DNA from: Ectothiorhodospiraceae bacterium
Lineage (GTDB): Bacteria; Pseudomonadota; Gammaproteobacteria; Nitrococcales; Aquisalimonadaceae
NCBI GenBank assembly: GCA_003565775.1
Contig: PXAT01000081.1
Location: forward strand, 51,733 to 115,732
Direction of reading: 5' to 3'
Length of the DNA stretch: 64,000 nucleotides
Shown: positions 22,200 to 30,798 of the stretch, in pieces
How the letters are laid out: every line of letters starts with the position of its first letter
Position numbering within the stretch: position 1 is the first letter of the stretch
Translations under genes and position numbers: made by a program
Notes under the pieces: model-generated
What the model was told of the DNA's origin: nothing
Database searches by the model: none
Seen by the model: the letters and a program-made list of their open reading frames with translations, nothing else

Positions 22200-22209
22200 G
22201 GGTTGGCCC

Positions 22210-22836
22210 GTGACCGAGCGCGAAGGCGTCATCCAGTTCGAGCTGCTGTACCGATTCGGTTCAGGGCCGGATTCGGTGCGCCTGCATGATCTGGACGCCT
22301 GGCGCAGCATTCTGTTCCGGCTGCGGTTGATCGGTCGCGACCCGCCGCGGTACGGCGGGCTCGGTTTCGGTAATGTCAGTATGCGGACCGCCGGCGGGTT
22401 CGTCGTCTCCGGCAGCCAGACCGGCGACCGGCCCTCGCTCGGTGCCGACGGCTACTGCCGCGTAACCCGCTGCGAGCCGGAGGCCAATCGCATCTGCGCC
22501 ATCGGCCCGATCAAGCCCTCTTCCGAAGCCATGACTCACGGTGCCGTCTATCGCGCCAGCGCCTCGGCGCAATGCGTACTGCACGGACACAGCCCCGAGC
22601 TGTGGCATGCCGCATCGAAACTGGGGCTGGCGGTGACCGACCCGGCCGTGCCCTACGGTACGCCGGCAATGGCCCGCGAGGTCGCGCGCCTCTGTACCGG
22701 GCAACTCGACACCGATCGGGCCGTGTTCGTCATGGGCGGGCACGAGGACGGGGTTATCGCTTTCGGCCCCGATGTGGCATCCACCGGCGCCCTGCTGGTG
22801 GCCACTCTGGCGCAGGCGCTGGCGGCCGCTAATTGA
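22210..22836 (+). CDS. Class II aldolase/adducin-like protein
   Basis: GNVSMR, VLHGHSPELW (HxH metal motif), MGGHEDGVIAFG; GTG start. Confidence 0.82.
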   Translation: MTEREGVIQFELLYRFGSGPDSVRLHDLDAWRSILFRLRLIGRDPPRYGGLGFGNVSMRTAGGFVVSGSQTGDRPSLGADGYCRVTRCEPEANRICAIGPIKPSSEAMTHGAVYRASASAQCVLHGHSPELWHAASKLGLAVTDPAVPYGTPAMAREVARLCTGQLDTDRAVFVMGGHEDGVIAFGPDVASTGALLVATLAQALAAAN

Positions 22837-22891
22837 AACTGTCGTGCTCCGGCCATCCTCCGCCACGACGATTCCCGATCAGGAGCAATGC

Positions 22892-24994
22892 ATGTCCAAG
22901 CAGCAAGCGACAATGACCGATGAGCCCGCCGCGGCGGCGCAGCCGGAGACACGGAGCCGGCACGGCCACCACCGGGAAGACCCCTATGCCTGGCTGCGCG
23001 ATCCGCAGTGGCGCGAGGCGATGCGGGATCCGCAAAAGCTGGATGCAACCATCCGCGACTATCTGAACGCCGAGAACGCCTGGACCGAACAGGCCCTGGC
23101 GCCGGTGGCGAAGCTGCAGAAGGATCTGGTTGCCGAACTGCGCGGCCGCATCCGCGAGGACGACAGTTCGGTGCCGCAACGTGACGGGCCCTGGTTCTAC
23201 TACAGCCGGTTTCGTGATGGTGGCCAGCATGCCCTGATCTGCCGGCGGCAGGGCGAGGACGGCGACGAACAGATCCTGCTGGACGGCGATGCCGAGGCGG
23301 AAGGCCACGATTACTTCCAGTTGGGCGCGGTCGGCCATACCGTGGACCACCACTATCTCGCCTATGCCGTGGATTGTTCCGGCGCCGAGATCCATGAAAT
23401 CCGGGTTCGCGATCTGGAGACCGGGGAGGATCTGGCTGATCACATGACCGGGGTCCACGGCGATTTCGACTGGGCGGCGGACAGTCGCACGCTGTTCTAC
23501 ACGACGCTGGACGAGGAACACCGCCCGCGTGAAGTCCGTCGGCACGTCTTGGGCACCGACCCGGCCGATGATCCGCTGGTCTATCGTGAGCCCGACCCCG
23601 GATTCTTTCTCGGTGTTGGCCTGTGCGCCAGCGAGCGTTTCCTGCTGATCGAGAGTCACGACCACACCACATCCGAGACGCGGGTGATTCCGGCCGATCA
23701 GCCGGATGCCGAGCCACGTCTGCTGGCAGCCCGTCAGCGGGATGTGGAATACGAGGTCGAGGAGCATGACGGCCGCTGGCTGATCCGCACCAACCTCGAC
23801 GGCGCCGAGGACTACTGCATCATGCAGACGCCGCTGGGTGCCTCGGGTCATGCCCAGTGGCGCACGCTGGTGCCACACCGGCCCGGCTGCCTGCTGCGCG
23901 GCATGCTGGTGTACCGGGACTGGCTGGTGCGGCTGGAACTGGAAGACGGGCAGCCGCGGATCGTGATCCGCAGGTTCAGCGACGGTCAGGAACACAGCAT
24001 CGGATTCGACGAGCCCTGTTTCAGTCTCGGTGTCATTCCCGGCCTGGAATACGCCACCGACACCCTGCGTTTCACCTACAGTTCATTGACCACGCCGGGC
24101 CAGGTATTCGACTACGACATGGCCAGTCGCACCCGGGTCCTGCGCAAGCAGCAGGAAGTCCCGAGCGGACATGATCCGTCGCAATATGTGGCCAGACGCC
24201 TGCATGCGCTGGCACCGGATGGCGAGGACATCCCGATCTCGCTGTTCTATCGGGCGGACATGCCGCCGAGCGCCGAGACTCCCCTCCTGCTCTATGGCTA
24301 CGGCGCCTACGGCATCAGCAGTATGCCGTCCTTCTCTCCGCATCGCCTGAGTCTGGTGGACCGGGGCTTCGTGTTCGCCATCGCCCATGTTCGCGGCGGT
24401 CTGGAGCGCGGCTACCGCTGGTATCGTCAGGGCCGTCTGACGGACAAGCCGAATACCTTTGGCGATTTCATCGCCTGCGCCGAGCACCTGATTCAGACCG
24501 GCTACACCGGCAAGGGCCGCATCAGCATGCATGGCGGCAGTGCCGGCGGCATGCTGGTGGGGGCGGTGCTGAATCAGCGCCCGGACCTGTTCCGCGCGGC
24601 CGTGGCCGATGTGCCGTTCGTCGACGTCCTGAATACGATGCTCGACCCGGAGTTGCCGCTGACACCGCCGGAATGGCCGGAGTGGGGCAATCCGCTGGAG
24701 GATGAGCATGCGTACCAGACGATCCTGTCCTACTCGCCGTATGACAACGTGGTGGCGCAGGACTACCCGCATCTGCTGGTCACCGCAGGCGTGTCCGATC
24801 CGCGGGTGACCTACTGGGAACCGGCGAAATGGGTGGCACGCCTCCGCGCGCTCCGCACCAACGACAATCTCCTGCTGCTGCAGACCAACATGAGCGCCGG
24901 CCACGGCGGTGCCAGCGGACGCTTCGATTATCTGGAAGAGGTCGCCAGGCGTTTTGCGTTTTTGTTGTGGGTAAACGGGAAGGGCGGGGATTAG
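22892..24994 (+). CDS. ptrB: Oligopeptidase B (S9 family serine peptidase)
   Basis: MSKQQATMTDEPAAAAQPETRSRHGHHREDPYAWLRD...; catalytic GGSAGGMLVGAVLNQRPDLF. Confidence 0.93.
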   Translation: MSKQQATMTDEPAAAAQPETRSRHGHHREDPYAWLRDPQWREAMRDPQKLDATIRDYLNAENAWTEQALAPVAKLQKDLVAELRGRIREDDSSVPQRDGPWFYYSRFRDGGQHALICRRQGEDGDEQILLDGDAEAEGHDYFQLGAVGHTVDHHYLAYAVDCSGAEIHEIRVRDLETGEDLADHMTGVHGDFDWAADSRTLFYTTLDEEHRPREVRRHVLGTDPADDPLVYREPDPGFFLGVGLCASERFLLIESHDHTTSETRVIPADQPDAEPRLLAARQRDVEYEVEEHDGRWLIRTNLDGAEDYCIMQTPLGASGHAQWRTLVPHRPGCLLRGMLVYRDWLVRLELEDGQPRIVIRRFSDGQEHSIGFDEPCFSLGVIPGLEYATDTLRFTYSSLTTPGQVFDYDMASRTRVLRKQQEVPSGHDPSQYVARRLHALAPDGEDIPISLFYRADMPPSAETPLLLYGYGAYGISSMPSFSPHRLSLVDRGFVFAIAHVRGGLERGYRWYRQGRLTDKPNTFGDFIACAEHLIQTGYTGKGRISMHGGSAGGMLVGAVLNQRPDLFRAAVADVPFVDVLNTMLDPELPLTPPEWPEWGNPLEDEHAYQTILSYSPYDNVVAQDYPHLLVTAGVSDPRVTYWEPAKWVARLRALRTNDNLLLLQTNMSAGHGGASGRFDYLEEVARRFAFLLWVNGKGGD

Positions 24995-25015
24995 GCGGCG
25001 GAGCCGCCCCGTTTT
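24994..25015 (+). terminator. Probable intrinsic terminator after ptrB
   Basis: GGCGGC-gga-GCCGCC hairpin (24994-25008) followed by CCGTTTT; overlaps the stop codon. Confidence 0.5.
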
Positions 25016-25176
25016 AACTGAGGGCACCGCGACGCCGGATCCCGGGTTACGGCCAGCCATCATGTTGCCAGACCCTATCGGTGTTTCCCTAGATTCGAAG
25101 TCGCCGGCACAGCCACCTTGGCGCGGTAATTAACCCGAAGACCTTTTAAGCTGGTCGGAAAAAGCAAGGGCCCGAC

Positions 25177-26745
25177 ATGTCTCCCGGGGGGAAGTCCGTC
25201 GGGTTGTTGAGTCGCCACCACATGCGTCGAGGCACCATGAGCAATCTGGAAGCAGCAATCAATGTCTCTGACTGCTACGCGCGGGAACGTTTTCCGTCCC
25301 TGTTCGGGTACAACCTGCTGCTGAGCTTGGTTCTCGTGTTGGCACTCACCGCGTGCACATCAAGAAACGTCGGTCCGATCAATGAGCCCGCTCCGGACGC
25401 TACCCAGGAGACGGCGCGTTTTATCAATGATTACGGGGACGACGGTTCCCTGATCGTCGGCGTTGCCTTTTCCGGTGGTGGAACGCGAGCGGCGGCATTC
25501 GCGTACGGGATCATGTCGGAACTGGATACGATCGGTATCGACGATTTCCCGCGGAAAAGGGCCGTATCAGACAGCATTAGAATGGTGTCGGGCACATCAG
25601 GCGGCGCGGTGGCGGCGGCATATTTTGCTTTTCGTGGCCCGGATGGGTTCCATGATTTTCGAGAACGTTTTCTACTGCAGGATATCGAACAGAGCCTGTA
25701 TACCTCATTGGCTTCCCCCGCAAACATCTTGCGAGCCCTGGGTGGAGGCATGAATGATCGCGATGGTTTCGCCAAGTGGCTCGATGACGAATTGTTTCAC
25801 GGTGCAACCTTCTCCGCGTTCGACTCCGACCTCGCCCCGCTTATCTGGCTGAATGCCACTGATATCTCCCATGGGGTACCTTTCCTGTTTACCCACGAGA
25901 CGTTTGCTGCATTATGCAGTGATCTCAATGAGGTCCGGATTGCTGATGCTGTTGCGGCGTCAGCTGCGCTGCCCGTAGCCTTCTCGCCGATCGACGTCAG
26001 ATCATATGGACCGAACTGCGACTATCAGACACCCAGTTGGAAGGCGCGCGCGTTGACGGATCCGCATGCGCCGTTGCGCTTGAACGCTTACGCTCGAGCC
26101 CTGGAGTCTTACCGGGCCGACAATAGCCTCACTCTGATTCGTCTCCTGGATGGGGGCATTACCGACAACATCGGCATAACCGGTCTCGCGTTGGCACGGG
26201 CAAGTGCAGAGACGCCATATGGCCCGCTGACTGAAGAGCAGGCGGTAAACCTGGAGAGGTTACTCTTCATTGTGGCGGATGCAGGCAAGGCACCGAAACC
26301 CGCCTGGGCCACGAGCGACCGGAGTCCCAACCTGATGGAGATCGGGCCTTCCCTGGCAAACGCCACCATCACCGCCTCGGTCAGGAAGGGTTTCGACGCC
26401 CTCGGCCTGGCTGTCAGAGACTGGCAACAGGAAATCATCAGATTCCGCTGCGGTCTGGCTGAGGAGCAGGTGCGCGAGCATCGCGGTTCGCTCAATGGCT
26501 GGAACTGTTCGGATGTCCAGATCACTGTCGAACTGCTCTCTTTTCGCGATATCGAGCCATCGATGCAGAATCGGCTGAATCAGATACCGACACGGCTGGC
26601 ACTGACGGAGGAGCAGGTTGACCTGGTGATCAACGCCGGTCGTGAAGCGGTCCGAAAAAACGTGGCCATCCAGACTGCCATCGACGGCATTCGCCAAATG
26701 CCTGATCTGAACGGCGAGAATTCCGATGACGACGGAGCGTTTTAG
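25177..26745 (+). CDS. Patatin-like phospholipase, putative lipoprotein
   Basis: Lipobox LALTAC; FSGGGTRAAAFAYG and GTSGG nucleophile elbow; start uncertain (25177, 25222 or 25237). Confidence 0.82.
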   Translation: MSPGGKSVGLLSRHHMRRGTMSNLEAAINVSDCYARERFPSLFGYNLLLSLVLVLALTACTSRNVGPINEPAPDATQETARFINDYGDDGSLIVGVAFSGGGTRAAAFAYGIMSELDTIGIDDFPRKRAVSDSIRMVSGTSGGAVAAAYFAFRGPDGFHDFRERFLLQDIEQSLYTSLASPANILRALGGGMNDRDGFAKWLDDELFHGATFSAFDSDLAPLIWLNATDISHGVPFLFTHETFAALCSDLNEVRIADAVAASAALPVAFSPIDVRSYGPNCDYQTPSWKARALTDPHAPLRLNAYARALESYRADNSLTLIRLLDGGITDNIGITGLALARASAETPYGPLTEEQAVNLERLLFIVADAGKAPKPAWATSDRSPNLMEIGPSLANATITASVRKGFDALGLAVRDWQQEIIRFRCGLAEEQVREHRGSLNGWNCSDVQITVELLSFRDIEPSMQNRLNQIPTRLALTEEQVDLVINAGREAVRKNVAIQTAIDGIRQMPDLNGENSDDDGAF

Positions 26746-26805
26746 TCGGAAAAGCTGTCGATCGATCCGTTCCGTTTGACCGGGACACCCAGTAAGGTGG
26801 CGGGC

Positions 26806-27780
26806 TCAGCGTAGAAAACGTCCGCAGGCCTGAACTGTCTGCCCGTTGATCTCCAGGCTGACCATAACTGGGGATGTCCACCCCACAATGGCGTCCTGAC
26901 AAGGCACCTGATCGAGCCTGACCACGACTTCCTTGTCCGCGGATGCGGCGCGATAGCCCGCCTGGTCAGCCAACACCTCGACATCCTCGAAAACCTGATG
27001 ATCGGCGCCATGGTCGCGGATCAGGAACATCCGCCCCTCGTCTTCAAAGACTTCCATGTGCCAGCCGGGCTCGTTCCCCACAGCCCTGAAGTCGACACCC
27101 TTCAGCATCGCCTGGGTCCAGGGAGACACGCTGTCCCGCGGCGAACACTCGACGCTGCCATTGTCAGCCGTGGTCAGGCGTGCCTGATCGGAACCTCGGG
27201 TCCAGAATTCGATGTCACCGTCGCCGAATCGGGCTCCGGATGCGGCGGGCACCTCAGGCAGTTCGACTCTGGCCCAGGGCAAGGACAGGGATACCTGGCC
27301 GTCCGTCTCGAAGTTTGCGTCCACGGCAACGTCACCGCACTGGAAAGAGTTCCATTCCGCGGCCCGTGATCCGGAGTCCGTGTCCTGCGCGCTGGAATCG
27401 ATGCCGATCAGTCTGACCCTGGATACGTTGGTCTGCTCCAGGGAAATCGGCACCGTAGCCGCAAACCGCGGAGTGCCGTCAGGCAAATACAGAATCAACT
27501 GCAACAGATAGTGATCATCGGGGCTCATCACGTCCTGATCGATGCCAAGGCCGAAGGCATACGGGGGCGCACCCACGTCTTCCGCTCGCTCGAAAGCCAG
27601 GCGGTCGCCGCCAGGCTCAGCGACCAGCTCGATCTCGAGGACCGAGTCAGGTGGCATCATGATCCGCTCCATGTAATAGGCCTCACCCGTGATCTCGACT
27701 TCCGTCGCCGGATCCTGAGTTGGCTGGCCGGCGCAGGCCACCAGAAACGCGACTGTTAGCAACACACAAGGCTTTTTCAT
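26806..27780 (-). CDS. YbaY/YscW-type lipoprotein with C-terminal COG3650-like domain
   Basis: MKKPCVLLTVAFLVACAGQ lipobox; VLEIELVAEP..RFAATVPISLEQ; GNEPGWHMEVFEDEGRMFLIRDHG..VRLDQVPCQDAIVGW. Confidence 0.65.
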   Translation of the reverse strand: MKKPCVLLTVAFLVACAGQPTQDPATEVEITGEAYYMERIMMPPDSVLEIELVAEPGGDRLAFERAEDVGAPPYAFGLGIDQDVMSPDDHYLLQLILYLPDGTPRFAATVPISLEQTNVSRVRLIGIDSSAQDTDSGSRAAEWNSFQCGDVAVDANFETDGQVSLSLPWARVELPEVPAASGARFGDGDIEFWTRGSDQARLTTADNGSVECSPRDSVSPWTQAMLKGVDFRAVGNEPGWHMEVFEDEGRMFLIRDHGADHQVFEDVEVLADQAGYRAASADKEVVVRLDQVPCQDAIVGWTSPVMVSLEINGQTVQACGRFLR

Positions 27781-27943
27781 TTCATGCACTCCAATGCCCG
27801 TCAAACGCGCGGTGTCGGTATTCTGAGTAATCGCTTCGGGTCAGGATCTCGATAATTTGCTGCATGGATTCCGGGACGAAATTCTAAACCGGGTAGCATA
27901 GCGTTCGGCGCCGGAGAGTTATCTAATGCCTGCGAGCGGTTCC

Positions 27944-28184
27944 TTGAGGAAACACTGATTTATTCTCACGCCTGCGTTGGAGTCCGCATTTTTTCCGAGG
28001 CAAGGCGCGCTGCGCAGCAGTCGGGAAAAATGCGGCCCAACCCGGCGGGCCCGGCCGGTTTCGGCCCCTGGCGGTGTTGCGCCACCGGCCCGGTAGCGAC
28101 GGCTACCGAACCGGCACCGCGCCTTGCCAGATGACCAGAACCGGATTCGGGCGCAGACGCGGGAATAAGTCAGCGTTTCCTTAA
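27944..28184. repeat. MITE-like element, best-preserved copy
   Basis: 33-bp terminal inverted repeats (27/33 match): left TTGAGGAAACACTGATTTATTCTCACGCCTGCG, right revcomp TTAAGGAAACGCTGACTTATTCCCGCGTCTGCG; subterminal GGCAAGGCGCG/CGCGCCTTGCC and central CGGTAGC/GCTACCG hairpin. Confidence 0.8.
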
Positions 28185-28212
28185 CGCTCCGTTCCTCGAC
28201 AGCCGATTTTTT

Positions 28213-28245
28213 AGCATGCGATTCTATTCCAATGCATGCTTTTTT
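28213..28245 (+). terminator. Terminator-like stem-loop upstream of an amidase gene (possible attenuator or operator)
   Basis: AGCATGC-g-ATT...AAT-GCATGCT stem followed by TTTTT, 38 nt upstream of the ATG at 28284. Confidence 0.5.
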
Positions 28246-28283
28246 AGCGTCGGAATTTGTCATGAAACGAATATAGGATCGTT

Positions 28284-29288
28284 ATGTGCACGCGAGTGGT
28301 TTGGCCGGACGCCAACGGGTCGGTGATTGTCGGCCGCAACATGGACTTTCACAAAGACCTGATGACGAACCTGTGGACGCAGCCGCGAGGTATCGCACGC
28401 GACGACGGGGTGCAGGGAAAGCTGACATGGAAGTCGAAGTACGGGAGCGTTATTGCGACTGCCTTTGACATGATCTCGGTTGATGGCCTGAATGAGGCCG
28501 GTCTGGCCGGTCACGTGCTGTGGCTGGCGGAGTCGGACTACGGCGCATCGGACGACAGCCGCGCTCAGTTGAGCCAGGCCATCTGGATGCAGTACTTCCT
28601 CGACAATTACGCCACCGTGGCAGAAGCCGTCGAATGGATCGAGAAGTCCAACGTTCAAGTGGTCCAGATGATGGACCCTACAGGTGGGTCACCGCCGACG
28701 ATCCACCTCGCTCTCGATGATGCCACGGGCGATTCGTGCATCATCGAGTACAGCGAAGGGGTGCCCAAGGTCTACCACAGTCGCGAGTACCTCGTGATGA
28801 CGAATTCACCGACGTATGACCAGCAACTCGAGTTGGTCAAGACCATCAGCGGACTTGGTGGTGACCGGCCCATTCCCGGGTCGACGCTTGCAAGCGATCG
28901 GTTTGCCCGTGCCGCGTACTATGTGAGCCGCCTGGATCAGCCCCAGACGCCGTTGCAGGCCATCGCGGCCATGTTCAGCGTCATCCGCAACGCCGCACAG
29001 CCGTTCCGTATCCCTGACCCCGGCAAGCCCGATGCGTCCCAGACGCTTTGGCAGACGGTCATCGACCTGACCACGAGGCGCTATGTCTTCGAGTCGACCA
29101 CCCGCCCCAACATTGTCTGGGTTGACCTGAGCGACCTCGACCTTGCCGAGGGGGCGCCCCAGCTAAAGCTCGACCTCGTGAATGAACTGACTGTCGATCA
29201 CGGAATCGCCGGCGAAGTCAGCGACAAGTTTGCCGACAGGGGCACGCTCGACTTCCTCACAATTCGGCCGGAACATCGCGGTTCGTGA
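28284..29288 (+). CDS. Choloylglycine hydrolase-family linear amide C-N hydrolase, no signal peptide (BSH1)
   Basis: MCTRVVWPDANGSVIVGRNMDF: Cys2, Arg18, Asp21 in BSH/PVA spacing; FVESTTRPNIVWVDL C-terminus. Confidence 0.9.
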   Translation: MCTRVVWPDANGSVIVGRNMDFHKDLMTNLWTQPRGIARDDGVQGKLTWKSKYGSVIATAFDMISVDGLNEAGLAGHVLWLAESDYGASDDSRAQLSQAIWMQYFLDNYATVAEAVEWIEKSNVQVVQMMDPTGGSPPTIHLALDDATGDSCIIEYSEGVPKVYHSREYLVMTNSPTYDQQLELVKTISGLGGDRPIPGSTLASDRFARAAYYVSRLDQPQTPLQAIAAMFSVIRNAAQPFRIPDPGKPDASQTLWQTVIDLTTRRYVFESTTRPNIVWVDLSDLDLAEGAPQLKLDLVNELTVDHGIAGEVSDKFADRGTLDFLTIRPEHRGS

Positions 29289-30798
29289 GCCGACCAGTCG
29301 CGAAGGCAAGGGCTGTGGCTGCAGCAAAAGTATCCGCAAAGGCCTGCTCGCGGATTAGTCGGGCGTCGTTTAGAGCTATCTTTGACTGACTGACTTCAGC
29401 CAGTGAGGCAAAGCCATTCTCGTAGAGTCCGAGAGCGGTTCCATACGTTTCCTGCCCGGCATCGAGCAGCGGGCCCGAGGCCGTGTAGGCGGCCAGACTA
29501 CTGTGCAGGAGGCTGTAAGCGTCGATGATCTCCTGAGCGGCCACATTGCGGATTTCCAGAAGATCCTGTTCAGCGGCTTCCGCTTGCATCAGGGCTTGGG
29601 CTTGCCGTGTCTGGCGGCGACCACCGTCGAATATGGGCATGGTGAACACGATCCCGGCCACGGCCTCGTCAAACGGCCGATTCATCGAGGCTCGCCCGCC
29701 GAAGCGACTGTCATTCAGGTTGAAGCGCCCCATTACCCGTCCGACCTCCGCGACGGCCGCAATCCTGGGTCGCGATTCCGCCGCCACAAGGTCCACTTCG
29801 GATCGGGTCGCCCGCACGCGAGTCAAGGCAGTCCGAATGTCGGGTCGTTGGGCCAACGAGACCTCGATCAGTTCGTCGAGCGGTATCGGGACCTCTGCCG
29901 GCAATTGCCGGTCGGCGAGTCCGGCGACTTGAATCGGGGTCACGGATGTCAGTCCCATGGCGTGCATCAGTGCCGCCCGGGTCTTTTCTTCCCGGCTTTC
30001 GGCCAGTGTCAGATCGAACTGGGCCCGGGCCTCGATCTGTCGTGCCTGGGCGACTTCTGCCTTGATCGCCAGGCCTTCCCGGAGCCTGCCTTCAGCGACT
30101 TTGCGCAGGGTTCGGGCATCTTCCAATCGCTCTCGGTCGATGCGTGTTTCCGCTCGTGCTGCGGCAAGCTGAAAATAGGCCTCGCTGACTTCGAAAATGA
30201 CTCTCTGGTGGGCGCCGTGAAAAGCGATATTGCCGCCAATGGCTGCCTGTTCCGCAATCTCCAGGGCCGCGTCGCGTGCGCCGAAGTCGAACAACAGCCA
30301 TTCCACCGCAAGACTGGGCACCACCTGATATCCGGTTGCTGTCAATCGCCCGGCACCGATGCCGAGCTCCGGGATTTCCGATTCGAACTGCGAGATCCTT
30401 GCCCCACCTGCGAGCACGTTGGCGGACAGTTGTGGCAAATATGTGGACTCGACGACATCCACCGAAAGAGCGGCCTCACGCGCGCGCAGCCAAGCGGCCC
30501 GGGTCGCGGGCTTGGTGCGCTGAGCGATGTCGATAAGCTCGGGGAGCGTGTAGCTCCGTTCGGGATCGATATCGATCGACCACTCGGTCGGTAGTTGCGG
30601 GCGTGTGGGTGAGGACACCGAATCCGCTGGCAGCGAGAGATCAGCGGGTAGGGAGAAGTCCGCGGCGCCGGTTTCGGTTCGTGCAGATCCCACCGGTGTC
30701 GAGGCGTCGGGAGATGTCATGTGGGTGGCCTGCTGGGCGCAACCCGCTGTCAGGACGCAAAATGCGACAAGCGCCATTCGATGAGGCTCAAATCTCAT
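29257..30798 (-). CDS. TolC-family outer membrane efflux protein (MdtP-like)
   Basis: Lipobox LTAGCAQQ; paired OEP repeats (YTLPELIDIAQRTKPATRAAWLRAREAAL; PLDELIEVSLAQRPDIRTALTRVRATRSEVDLVAAESRPRIAAVAEVG). Confidence 0.88.
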   Translation of the reverse strand: MRFEPHRMALVAFCVLTAGCAQQATHMTSPDASTPVGSARTETGAADFSLPADLSLPADSVSSPTRPQLPTEWSIDIDPERSYTLPELIDIAQRTKPATRAAWLRAREAALSVDVVESTYLPQLSANVLAGGARISQFESEIPELGIGAGRLTATGYQVVPSLAVEWLLFDFGARDAALEIAEQAAIGGNIAFHGAHQRVIFEVSEAYFQLAAARAETRIDRERLEDARTLRKVAEGRLREGLAIKAEVAQARQIEARAQFDLTLAESREEKTRAALMHAMGLTSVTPIQVAGLADRQLPAEVPIPLDELIEVSLAQRPDIRTALTRVRATRSEVDLVAAESRPRIAAVAEVGRVMGRFNLNDSRFGGRASMNRPFDEAVAGIVFTMPIFDGGRRQTRQAQALMQAEAAEQDLLEIRNVAAQEIIDAYSLLHSSLAAYTASGPLLDAGQETYGTALGLYENGFASLAEVSQSKIALNDARLIREQAFADTFAAATALAFATGRLTNRDVPAEL

